Source: Chryseobacterium aquifrigidense (GTDB lineage: Bacteria > Bacteroidota > Bacteroidia > Flavobacteriales > Weeksellaceae). From it: a stretch of DNA of 64,000 bases. Below, piece after piece: positions 26,358 to 33,978 of the stretch. The stretch lies in NCBI RefSeq assembly GCF_006716485.1, contig NZ_VFPD01000001.1:525806-589805 (forward strand), given 5' to 3'. Below the pieces are notes generated by a model that had not been told where the DNA came from, did not search any database, and was given only the letters and a program-made list of their open reading frames with translations. The first letter of the stretch is position 1, and each line of letters begins with the position of its first letter. Position numbers and translations under genes: made by a program.

Positions 26358-26639
26358 TTAAAACTGTTTTAATGAAAAGACGATCAGGATAATATTGATA
26401 ACAATTAACAAGCAATATAACAGTTTAAAGAGGATATGCTTATGGAAGATTAGATAATTTAATAATCCCGCTCCTATTAAATAGAAATAAACTAATCTTT
26501 TGGTTTCCTGAGGACTTATTTCAGATATTGAAAATATGTTTATATTGTGTGAAACATTGATCATTGAGTCTGAATAAAAAATTCTTAGAATAAAAATAAT
26601 GGTGATACTTATGAGTAAAGTTACTGCGTATGGTTTCAT
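26358..26639 (-). CDS. Small hypothetical membrane protein
   Basis: The 93-residue protein has three hydrophobic segments: residues about 5-20, 48-66 and 68-89. Between the first two is a polar loop (SDSMINVSHNINIFSISEISPQ) followed by ETKR. I recognise no family. Codon use looks like its neighbours. It converges on guaA and shares the terminator region. Nothing in the context suggests a function. Confidence 0.55.
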   Translation of the reverse strand: MKPYAVTLLISITIIFILRIFYSDSMINVSHNINIFSISEISPQETKRLVYFYLIGAGLLNYLIFHKHILFKLLYCLLIVINIILIVFSLKQF

Positions 26640-26710
26640 CAGCTTTTAAATTTAATAATAATCATTACTGTTCGATAAAAAGTATAAATACATTGAAATA
26701 TCAATATTTA

Positions 26711-26882
26711 CAGCATAAATTAACAGGTCGCTCCTCCGGAGCTATAATTTTAAAACAAATATGTCCTATTAACAGTTAGCTCCCATTGGAGCTGGATTTG
26801 ATCCCGTCGGGATCTGCTGTTAGTAGAAAAAAGAAGTTCCTATAAAAATAAAGCTCCGGAGGAGCGGTCTGCTAATTATGCT
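26711..26882. repeat. Composite palindromic element bounded by CTCCGGAG inverted repeats
   Basis: Four perfect or near-perfect palindromes lie in 172 bases: CGCTCCTCCGGAGCT (26729-26743), AGCTCCCATTGGAGCT (26778-26793), GATCCCGTCGGGATC (26800-26814) and AGCTCCGGAGGAGCG (26852-26866). The outer two are inverted copies, and their flanks match too (CAGCATAAATTAACAG against CTGCTAATTATGCTT), giving about 40-base imperfect terminal inverted repeats. There is no ORF inside. It resembles REP-like or MITE-like elements that I recall from Bacteroidota genomes. Confidence 0.8.
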
Positions 26883-26908
26883 TTAATGTAATCGGACGAA
26901 AATGATTT

Positions 26909-27295
26909 TTAATTGACGTTGTAAAAATAAAAATCTTCAGCAGAAAAAGCATTTAAATTTTCCATAAGGTCAAAATAAACATTGTAAATATCAGGATTTA
27001 CAGATAGATATGGATTAGAGAGAGTATCAACAATAATGTATTCTATATCATGAAATGTATGAAGAATATTTTTTACTTGTAAAGCATGTTGACTTTCGAT
27101 AAAAATCAGAGGATAATGTAAACAGATATATGCGATGATTTTATTTTCAAGGCGCAGGATAGTTATTTTTTCTGTATCCATTTCTATATCAATGTTATAA
27201 TGGGGTATAAGTGCCTCCATAACAGAGCTGAAATCAGAATGTTTCCAGTAATTATTTGAGTAAACTGCTGCCTGTAAAGTTTCGGTGATATCCAC
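26909..27295 (-). CDS. Hypothetical protein
   Basis: The open frame reaches back to a TTG at 27400, but that would overlap the divergent gene's start by 16 bases and would begin in AT-rich, repetitive sequence (TTTAAGTAAAAT twice, near 27341 and 27365). I prefer the GTG at 27295, giving 128 residues starting at VDITETLQAAVYSNN. The protein has hydrophobic strands (ITILRLENKIIAYICLHYPLIFIES) and an acidic C-terminal half, with no signal peptide. It could be a small GNAT-like or regulatory fold, but I recognise no motif and assign no function. Start uncertain, stop secure. Confidence 0.5.
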   Translation of the reverse strand: MDITETLQAAVYSNNYWKHSDFSSVMEALIPHYNIDIEMDTEKITILRLENKIIAYICLHYPLIFIESQHALQVKNILHTFHDIEYIIVDTLSNPYLSVNPDIYNVYFDLMENLNAFSAEDFYFYNVN

Positions 27296-27384
27296 TGTTA
27301 AATTTTGTATAAATAGTTTGGGAAGTACTTTGTATAAGGATTTAAGTAAAATATTTTCCCTAAATTTAAGTAAAATTACATCAG

Positions 27385-28893
27385 ATGCAAATAGAAACAA
27401 GAAACCTGACTCTTCAGGATTATGATGAACTGGCGGAAACGATGAAAAGGGCCTACCCGCAAATGTCGGAGTCCATTTGGTCCAAAAAAAGTATTGATAA
27501 GCTTACAAAAATGTTCCCTAATGGACAGATTTGTATTACAGTAGACGGTAAATTGGCTGCTGTAGCGCTTTCCATCATCGTCAATTATGATGAGTTTGGA
27601 GATGATCATACCTACAGCGATATTACAGGAAATTATACATTCAATACACATACTTCCACAGGAAATGTCCTGTATGGAATTGAAGTTTTTGTAGATCCTG
27701 AATTTCGTGAACTCCGTTTGGGAAGAAGATTGTATGATGCCCGAAAAGAACTTTGTGAACACTTAAATCTGAAATCCATTGTTCTGGGCGGTAGAATCCC
27801 GAATTATCACAAATACAGCCACGAATTTTCCCCAAGAGAATATATCAGAAAAGTAAGGGATAAAGAGATTTATGACCCGGTACTTTCTTTCCAGCTTTCC
27901 AATAATTTTCTTCCGATAAGAATCCTGAAAAAATATCTTCCGGAAGATGAAGCTTCCAGAGAAAATGCAGTTCTTTTACAATGGAACAACATCTATTACA
28001 GCAGAAAACCGAATACCATGCAGGACAGTATTATCCGGCTTGGATTGGTGCAATGGCAGATGAGGCATTTTAAAGATATCGAAGCCTTTTATGAGCAGGT
28101 AGAATTCTTTGTAAACGTAATGGGAGATTACAAATCAGACTTTGTTCTTTTCCCGGAACTCTTTAACACTCCTTTGCTTGCTCCTTTCAACAATCTTTCT
28201 GAAAGAGACAGTATGATAGAGCTGGCTAAGCTTACGGAACAGATTAAAAATAAAATTTCTGAACTGGCAATCAGTTATAACGTGAATATCATTTCCGGAA
28301 GTATGCCTGTTTTCGATAATGACAATAATGATTTGTATAATGTAAGCTATCTTCTTCACCGGGATGGCCGTGTGGATGAATACAGAAAAATTCACATTAC
28401 TCCGAACGAAAAGAGGTATTATGGAATGAAAGGCGGAAATGAAATCAAGGTTTTTGATACCGACTGCGGAAAAATAGGTCTTGTCATCTGCTATGACGTA
28501 GAATTCCCGGAATTACCAAGGATTTTAGCTGATCAGGGAATGAAGATCCTGTTTGTTCCTTATCTTACAGACACTCAGAATGCCTACATGAGAGTACGCC
28601 ACTGCGCTGCTGCAAGAGCCATTGAAAATGAATGCTACGTTGCCATTGCCGGTTGTGTAGGAAATCTTCCGAAGGTCAACAATATGGACATTCAGTTCGG
28701 ACAGGCTGCCGTATTTACTCCTTCCGATTTTGCCTTCCCATCCAATGCTGTGAAAGGAGAAGCTACTCCAAATACCGAAATGACCCTGATTGTAGATGTA
28801 GATCTGAACCTATTGAAAGACCTCCATCATAACGGTTCTGTACAGGTCATGAAAGACAGGAGAAAAGATCTTTACGAAACGTATCTTAAATAA
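27385..28893 (+). CDS. Fused GNAT acetyltransferase / carbon-nitrogen hydrolase
   Basis: The 502-residue protein joins two enzymes. Residues about 1-205 form a GNAT acetyltransferase: LTLQDYDELAETMKRAYP, GIEVFVDPEFRELRLGRRLYDAR (acetyl-CoA loop) and GGRIPNYHKY. Residues about 212-502 form a nitrilase-superfamily amidohydrolase with a complete triad: E258 (FPELF), K335 (YRKIHITPNE) and C369 (VICYDVEFPE). The fusion is known in Bacteroidota and other bacteria, but its substrate is not established; the hydrolase may remove an amide and the GNAT domain may acetylate an amine of a related metabolite. It is cytosolic and stands alone between divergent and convergent genes. Confidence 0.92.
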   Translation: MQIETRNLTLQDYDELAETMKRAYPQMSESIWSKKSIDKLTKMFPNGQICITVDGKLAAVALSIIVNYDEFGDDHTYSDITGNYTFNTHTSTGNVLYGIEVFVDPEFRELRLGRRLYDARKELCEHLNLKSIVLGGRIPNYHKYSHEFSPREYIRKVRDKEIYDPVLSFQLSNNFLPIRILKKYLPEDEASRENAVLLQWNNIYYSRKPNTMQDSIIRLGLVQWQMRHFKDIEAFYEQVEFFVNVMGDYKSDFVLFPELFNTPLLAPFNNLSERDSMIELAKLTEQIKNKISELAISYNVNIISGSMPVFDNDNNDLYNVSYLLHRDGRVDEYRKIHITPNEKRYYGMKGGNEIKVFDTDCGKIGLVICYDVEFPELPRILADQGMKILFVPYLTDTQNAYMRVRHCAAARAIENECYVAIAGCVGNLPKVNNMDIQFGQAAVFTPSDFAFPSNAVKGEATPNTEMTLIVDVDLNLLKDLHHNGSVQVMKDRRKDLYETYLK

Positions 28894-28898
28894 AGAAC

Positions 28899-28929
28899 TT
28901 CGGGGCGGCTCCTATGGAGCCGCCCCGAA
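28899..28929. terminator. Perfect 14-bp hairpin between convergent genes
   Basis: TTCGGGGCGGCTCC (28899-28912) faces its exact complement at 28916-28929 across TAT, followed by ATTTTAA. It is very GC-rich for this genome and probably ends transcription from both sides. The GGAGC core resembles the palindromes at 26729 and 26852. Confidence 0.8.
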
Positions 28930-28954
28930 ATTTTAACTACTCAAACGCGCTGAA

Positions 28955-29599
28955 TTATCCTTTCTTAGCCGATTCTCTGATGATATCCTGGTTGTTTTTA
29001 TACACCTCATACTGTTCGGGACTTAAGATATTTTTAAAATCTTTATCCAGTGTTTTAAAATCACTGATAATAACCTTTTTTGCCTTATTGCTGTCAGCAT
29101 CCTCAGGACCTGCATTTTTCTTGTTAAGACGCTTTCCAAAATCTTTCTGAACCTTCTGTACTCCTTTGAAGTTGATCTCGTATACCTGCTCAACCTGTCT
29201 TTCAGTCAGATCCAGGATAGGAACCATAATCAATGTTCTGAAAAGAGCAATCTTTTCTGTTCTGTCTTGCTTTACTACAGCCATCTGCTCAGGAGTAAGA
29301 ATCTGCTCCATCGCCTGGTGACGTTGGGCAATGATGCTTACAAATTCGTCAGCGATCATTTTATTATTCTGGGAACTGCTGTTGTCACCAGCTTTGTTAT
29401 CAAGAGAAATAAGTGCATCTGCTGTCATTTTATTGATCTCTGTAACCTTATTTGCCTGTGATTCTGTAAGCCCTAAATAGCTCATTTCTTTTGTGGCTAC
29501 CTCTGCAATAGATCTAGCTGATGCTACCTGTGCTTTTACGTGTGTTGTAAACAGAACTGCTGACAAAATAAGACCAGCTGAAATAATTTTTTTTAACAT
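28955..29599 (-). CDS. Periplasmic Spy/CpxP-like helical protein
   Basis: The 214-residue protein has a signal peptide cleaved near residue 23 (VKAQ). The rest is alpha-helical with two similar halves, each holding an LTxxQ-type motif and a closing LTPEQ-type motif: LGLTESQ ... ILTPEQMAVV (about residues 42-109) and LDLTERQ ... ILSPEQYEVY (about 130-200). These motifs are typical of Spy/CpxP-type ATP-independent chaperones and of short stress-induced helical proteins in Bacteroidota. Function in envelope stress is an inference from the family. It is the gene downstream of the Cys-rich peptide gene on the same strand, separated by a terminator. Confidence 0.75.
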   Translation of the reverse strand: MLKKIISAGLILSAVLFTTHVKAQVASARSIAEVATKEMSYLGLTESQANKVTEINKMTADALISLDNKAGDNSSSQNNKMIADEFVSIIAQRHQAMEQILTPEQMAVVKQDRTEKIALFRTLIMVPILDLTERQVEQVYEINFKGVQKVQKDFGKRLNKKNAGPEDADSNKAKKVIISDFKTLDKDFKNILSPEQYEVYKNNQDIIRESAKKG

Positions 29600-29683
29600 A
29601 GTGTTGTAATTAAATATTTGTATTTTTTCTTTTCAGATGGAAATAATGTGCCAGAAATTGAGGTACATAGGCATTTTTCAGGG

Positions 29684-29717
29684 TAAAAAAAATACCCGAA
29701 GAATATTTCTTCGGGTA
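29684..29717 (-). terminator. Intrinsic terminator of the small Cys-rich peptide gene
   Basis: TACCCGAAGAA (29693-29703) faces its exact complement at 29707-29717 across TAT. The A run at 29684-29692 is a T run when read on the minus strand. It lies 27 bases past the stop of the peptide gene, so that gene is a monocistronic unit. Confidence 0.85.
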
Positions 29718-29744
29718 CTGTATAATTCTATATAAAATATGATC

Positions 29745-29909
29745 TTACATATACTGAGGGCATACTACAGCAGGGCAGATCAGTCCAGGACATTTCGGTC
29801 TTCCATCTGTAGGGCAGCATTGGTTTGAGCAGTTTCCGATAATGATTCCGCTTCCTGCAATTCCTTTTAATTGTTCTCTTGAAAGTTTGTTGTTGCGTAA
29901 ATTTTTCAT
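29745..29909 (-). CDS. Short Cys-rich peptide with bacteriocin-like double-Gly-type leader
   Basis: This 54-residue gene fills part of the 522-base gap 29600-30121. The N-terminus MKNLRNNKLSREQLKGIAG is a leader of the type seen in many short Chryseobacterium 'bacteriocin-like' proteins (MKNLKKLSRExLKxIxGG), with the processing site expected at GIAG/SG (residues 16-21). The core holds six cysteines (27, 31, 32, 40, 45, 50) and prolines: CSNQCCP, KCPG, LICP, VVCPQYM. It has its own terminator. No transporter, protease or modification enzyme is adjacent, so any processing would be encoded elsewhere. The remaining 212 bases to the next gene are AT-rich and empty. Function unknown: possible bacteriocin, pheromone or secreted Cys-rich peptide. 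Confidence 0.8.
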   Translation of the reverse strand: MKNLRNNKLSREQLKGIAGSGIIIGNCSNQCCPTDGRPKCPGLICPAVVCPQYM

Positions 29910-30121
29910 GTTTTAATACTTTTGAATTGTTTTAATTTGTATGTTGTAAATATATTAATTTTTATAATATATGATGTGTTTTTATTGATATTGATGTATT
30001 TTATCCTTTAAAATGCTGATTATGTGTTGTTATTTTTAATTTTATTCATTAGCGATGTTGTCATCATTCTTTTCATAAAGGAACAATTTTTGGAGTAAAT
30101 TGCACCTACTATTGATACACT

Positions 30122-31768
30122 ATGTTTGATAAACCTCAAAGAAAACTGAAAAGATCCGCAAGACTGATTTCCGTACTAAGTAAATATGGATTCAAAGATC
30201 TTTTGGCCAGAATGAATGGAAATAAGCAGGAAGAAGCTTCTGGTCATTCCGATGAAATTATTTCAAAAGGAACCGTTTATGAAAGAATAAGACTTGCTCT
30301 CGAAGAGCTTGGACCAACCTTTGTAAAATTGGGTCAGACATTCAGTAACAGGGAAGACTTATTGCCACCGGAATTGATCCAGGAGCTGCAGAAACTTCAG
30401 GACAAAGTGGATACGGTAGATATGGACGTAGAAGAAGCGCTGGAAAGTGAATTTAATATTTCCGTTAAAGATTATTTCCGTGAAATTGAGAAAAAGCCTC
30501 TGGCCACGGCTTCCATTGCACAGGTTTACAAAGCTGTTCTGCTGGATGGCAGTCCGGTGATTTTAAAATTGAGAAAGCCCAATGTACAGTCAGTTATTGA
30601 AGATGATTTACTGTTGATTAAAGATATTGAAAAGCTCATATCTGCTTATTCCGAAATAGGAGAAAAACTGAATCTGAAACAGGCAATTTCTACTTTCGAA
30701 AGATCTTTACTGGAAGAAGTTTCTCTCATCAATGAAAGAAATAATATCCAGCAGTTCCGTCTGAATTTTAAAAATAATAAGGAAACATATGTTCCTAAAG
30801 TGTACGAAGAGTTTTCCAACAACAATATTCTTTGTATGGAATTTATTGATGGGATCAAAGTAACCGATAAATCTGTTCTGCTGGTCAATGATATCGATCC
30901 TGTAAAAGTTTCAGAAGCTGGATTGAGACTCTTTGTATCACAGATTTTAGACTATGGATTTTTCCATGCTGATCCTCACGCCGGAAATATTTTAGTGAGA
31001 AAAGACGGCAAAATTGTTTTCATTGATTTTGGTGCAGTAGGGAAAATTCAGCCTAATGATAAAGAAATTCTTGAAAATCTTATTGTAAGCTTCGTCGCCA
31101 AAAACTCCCATAAAATAGTCCGTTCACTTAAAAAAATGGCGATAAGCTATGAAATACCTGATGAAAGGCGTTTTGAAAACGATGTGGAGGAAATTCTGAA
31201 TTTTGTTCACAGTTCATCATTACAGGATATTAATGTACAGGTGATCATCAACAAGATGAAAGATATTTTGAAGGACAACAGGCTTTATATGCCGGATTAT
31301 TTTTATCTTTTATTCAAAGGAATCAGCCTGATAGAAGGAGTGGGAAGGAGTATTAATCCTGATCTTGATATTGTTAAAAGTCTTCATCCTTACACCAAAA
31401 AGATTTTCACCAAGAAAATCAGTCCTAAGAATCTTTTAAAAACAGGAATGGACCGGATGATGAATTTCACAGATAATGTAGATGAAATCCCTAAAGAACT
31501 CCGTTCTGTTCTTCAAAAACTGGATGATAATAAATTCACCGTTTCCAGCGAAATCAAAAATATAGAGAAGACCAATCAGCTCATCAAATCAAGTGTGGTA
31601 AATCTGATTCTTGCCATGATTTTAGGAGCAAATATTATTGCTACAGCCATTGTTTTTTCTTCCGAATCAGGGCCAAGAATTGGAGAATTATCTTTGGTAG
31701 CAGTTTTAGGCTTTATCTTTTCAGTCATTTTAGTTCTCATACTTTTACTGAGAGTAACGAGAAAGTAG
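30122..31768 (+). CDS. ABC1/AarF (UbiB-like) atypical kinase family protein
   Basis: The 548-residue protein has the ABC1 kinase-like fold linked to quinone biosynthesis or lipid homeostasis in UbiB/COQ8 relatives. Visible motifs: the KxGQ region LGPTFVKLGQTFSNREDLLPPELIQELQKLQD (in two parts, residues about 61-92), the A-rich loop ATASIAQVYKA, catalytic FHADPHAGNILV and the metal-binding FIDFGAVGKI. Two hydrophobic segments close the C-terminus (about residues 492-514 and 520-544), anchoring it in the inner membrane. It stands alone. Exact substrate unknown; no menaquinone genes are nearby. Confidence 0.9.
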   Translation: MFDKPQRKLKRSARLISVLSKYGFKDLLARMNGNKQEEASGHSDEIISKGTVYERIRLALEELGPTFVKLGQTFSNREDLLPPELIQELQKLQDKVDTVDMDVEEALESEFNISVKDYFREIEKKPLATASIAQVYKAVLLDGSPVILKLRKPNVQSVIEDDLLLIKDIEKLISAYSEIGEKLNLKQAISTFERSLLEEVSLINERNNIQQFRLNFKNNKETYVPKVYEEFSNNNILCMEFIDGIKVTDKSVLLVNDIDPVKVSEAGLRLFVSQILDYGFFHADPHAGNILVRKDGKIVFIDFGAVGKIQPNDKEILENLIVSFVAKNSHKIVRSLKKMAISYEIPDERRFENDVEEILNFVHSSSLQDINVQVIINKMKDILKDNRLYMPDYFYLLFKGISLIEGVGRSINPDLDIVKSLHPYTKKIFTKKISPKNLLKTGMDRMMNFTDNVDEIPKELRSVLQKLDDNKFTVSSEIKNIEKTNQLIKSSVVNLILAMILGANIIATAIVFSSESGPRIGELSLVAVLGFIFSVILVLILLLRVTRK

Positions 31769-31820
31769 TACAAAATTAAAGTTGAAGATTTTATTATTTT
31801 CTATTCTGCATGATAACATA

Positions 31821-31903
31821 CAATCTGAACCACAAACCACGAACCTCGAATCTCGAACCACGTAACCCGAATCCCGAACTCCTAACCCGAACCCCGCCTC
31901 CCA
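31821..31903. repeat. Degenerate short tandem repeat, about 7-base CNCGAAC units
   Basis: About ten imperfect units follow each other: CTGAAC, CACAAAC, CACGAAC, CTCGAAT, CTCGAAC, CACGTAAC, CCGAAT, CCCGAAC, TCCTAAC, CCGAAC, CCCGCCTCCC. A related stretch ending CCCCGAAACCCGCCTC lies at 35806-35873. Confidence 0.75.
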
Positions 31904-31919
31904 CATTTAAAACAAAACT

Positions 31920-32432
31920 ATGAAAACACTTATTATAACAGCCATTACCTTATTCAGCTCACATTGTATTGCCCAGCAAGGAACCGAAGAGAAACTTCAG
32001 GGAGATTTTGACGGAAACGGAACAAAAGAATATGCTTACACAAAAGTCAGCGACTGTGGTGAGGAATGTGAAGGGAAGTGTGAAACAACAATTTATTTCA
32101 GTGATAAAAATATAAAACCTATAACGATCACGCCTGCCAATCAGGGAAGTCTGTATAATTTAGGAGATCTTAATGATGACGGGAAAGATGAGATCGGATT
32201 TTACCCGAACTGGTGTACCAGCTGCTGGCATCCGTTTTATGTGTATACTTTGAATAAAACGGGCTGGAAACCTTTATTGCCTTCTATCTCAACGCACTGT
32301 AATCAATGGGAAGAAGATAAGTTTCCCATCAAAAAAGATCCGAGAAAGAAAGGATATGTTATCGTTACCTCCAGCAAATGGGAAGATGATGATATTAAAA
32401 TTAAAGTCAATAGTGTAAAGGTGAGTGAGTGA
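31920..32432 (+). CDS. Secreted protein with calcium-type FG-GAP/VCBS-like motifs
   Basis: The 170-residue protein has a signal peptide (ITLFSSHCIAQ, cleavage near residue 19). Two Asp-rich loops of FG-GAP type are visible: GDFDGNGTKEYAY (residues about 29-41) and GDLNDDGKDEIGFY (about 82-95), which in such repeats bind calcium. Several cysteines (CGEECEGKC; NWCTSCWHP) suggest disulfides or metal binding outside the cytoplasm. No named family recognised. It is preceded by the CGAAC repeat tract and stands alone. Confidence 0.7.
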   Translation: MKTLIITAITLFSSHCIAQQGTEEKLQGDFDGNGTKEYAYTKVSDCGEECEGKCETTIYFSDKNIKPITITPANQGSLYNLGDLNDDGKDEIGFYPNWCTSCWHPFYVYTLNKTGWKPLLPSISTHCNQWEEDKFPIKKDPRKKGYVIVTSSKWEDDDIKIKVNSVKVSE

Positions 32433-32570
32433 TTAATTTGTTGCTGGTTGTTCTTTGTTGCTAGAAATATCAGTGTATTTGGTAGTGATTCCCTATAATC
32501 AGATAGCTACTCTCTGCAGCCTGCTGCCTAATATCTGCCACCTCTAATTTTCAACTTGTAATTAAATACC

Positions 32571-32578
32571 TATCTTTG
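32571..32578 (+). promoter_or_regulatory. -7 box of the DEAD-box helicase gene, near-leaderless
   Basis: TATCTTTG is followed 4 bases later by the ATG at 32583. The 140 bases upstream are low-complexity (TTGTTGCTGGTTG, GCAGCCTGCTGCC). Confidence 0.7.
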
Positions 32579-32582
32579 CAAA

Positions 32583-33935
32583 ATGGAAAAACTCACTTTT
32601 GCGGATTTTGACCTTCCGGTTAAAATTCTTGATGTTTTAGCGGATTTGGAATTATTTGAACCTACTCCAATTCAGGAGAAGAGCTTAAAGCCTATTCTTT
32701 CGGGAAGAGATGTAATGGGAATTGCACAGACCGGAACCGGAAAAACATTGGCTTATCTTTTACCCGTTCTGAAAACCTGGAAATATAGTAAAACAGGAAA
32801 TCCAACTGTTTTAGTACTTGTTCCTACAAGAGAATTGGTGGTGCAGGTAACGGAAATCCTTGAAAAACTGACAGAAAATATTACTGCAAGAGTAATCGGA
32901 ATATACGGTGGAAAAAATATCAATACTCAAAAATTGTTATTCAACGATGGATGTGATATTCTGGTAGGAACACCGGGAAGAGTGATGGACCTTTCCATAG
33001 ATAATGCGATCTCCCTGAAAGAAGTTCAGAAGCTGATCATTGATGAGTTCGATGAGATGCTTAACCTTGGTTTCAGACCACAGCTTACTCACATTTTTGA
33101 AATGATGAAAGAGAAGAGACAGAACATTCTTTTCTCTGCCACCATGACAGAAGCTGTAGATGAAATGCTGGATGTCTATTTTGCCAATCCAATCGAAATT
33201 TCACTGGCAAAATCAGGAACACCACTTGAAAAAATTGAACAAACTGGTTACAAAGTTGAAAACTTTAATACTAAAATCAATTTGCTTGAACATTTACTGA
33301 AAAGCAATGCTGATATGTCCAAAGTATTGATTTTTAATAATAATAAAAGACATGCCGACCTGCTCTTTACTAAAATCGATGAGCTCTTCCCTGAACAGTT
33401 TGATGTGATTCACTCGAATAAATCGCAGAACTACAGACTAAAAGCAATGAAGAGGTTTGAGAATGAAGAGATCAGAGGTCTGATTACCACGGACGTAATG
33501 GCAAGAGGTCTTGATATTTCAAATATTACACATGTAATCAATTTTGAAACGCCTGATATTCCGGAGCAGTATATCCACAGAATCGGTAGAACAGGTAGAG
33601 CTGATAAAGAAGGAAAAGCTTTGGTTTTTGTAACGAAAAAAGAAGAACCTTTGCTTCTTGATATTGAGTTGTTGATGGATAAGGAATTGAAATTTAATGA
33701 ATTCCCTGAGGAAGTTAAGATCAATCCTAAAAAGATCGCCGCTGAAGAAGAGCAGGTAGTTATGAAAAACCCTGCACAGGTAAAACTGAATGATGGAGGA
33801 GGCGCATTCCATGAGAAAAAAGCTAAAAATACCAAAGAAAACTGGGGTGGGCCTTCCAAGAGAAAAGCACCTAAGAAGTTTGGAGCCAACAGAGCTCAGC
33901 AAAAAGCAAAATCTAAATCGAAGAGAAAGAAATAA
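32583..33935 (+). CDS. DEAD-box RNA helicase with a DEFD motif II
   Basis: This is an ATP-dependent RNA helicase of the RhlE/CshA group, likely acting in ribosome assembly or mRNA turnover. The 450-residue protein has the Q motif (PTPIQ, 28-32), motif I AQTGTGKT (48-55), PTREL, TPGRV, motif II DEFD at 154-157 instead of DEAD, motif III SAT, and C-terminal helicase motifs ARGLDI and HRIGRTGR. The Ala-to-Phe change leaves the catalytic D-E and final D in place, so ATP hydrolysis should be possible. The C-terminal ~70 residues are basic (KRKAPKKFGANRAQQKAKSK), as in RNA-binding tails. A terminator follows. Confidence 0.95.
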   Translation: MEKLTFADFDLPVKILDVLADLELFEPTPIQEKSLKPILSGRDVMGIAQTGTGKTLAYLLPVLKTWKYSKTGNPTVLVLVPTRELVVQVTEILEKLTENITARVIGIYGGKNINTQKLLFNDGCDILVGTPGRVMDLSIDNAISLKEVQKLIIDEFDEMLNLGFRPQLTHIFEMMKEKRQNILFSATMTEAVDEMLDVYFANPIEISLAKSGTPLEKIEQTGYKVENFNTKINLLEHLLKSNADMSKVLIFNNNKRHADLLFTKIDELFPEQFDVIHSNKSQNYRLKAMKRFENEEIRGLITTDVMARGLDISNITHVINFETPDIPEQYIHRIGRTGRADKEGKALVFVTKKEEPLLLDIELLMDKELKFNEFPEEVKINPKKIAAEEEQVVMKNPAQVKLNDGGGAFHEKKAKNTKENWGGPSKRKAPKKFGANRAQQKAKSKSKRKK

Positions 33936-33941
33936 AATAAA

Positions 33942-33974
33942 AAAACGATTCCCATTTCAGGAATCGTTTTTTTT
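33942..33974. terminator. Bidirectional terminator after the helicase gene
   Basis: AAAACGATTCC (33942-33952) faces its exact complement at 33960-33970, followed by TTTT; upstream A runs give the minus strand a T tract as well. Convergent genes end on both sides. Confidence 0.85.
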
Positions 33975-33978
33975 GACT

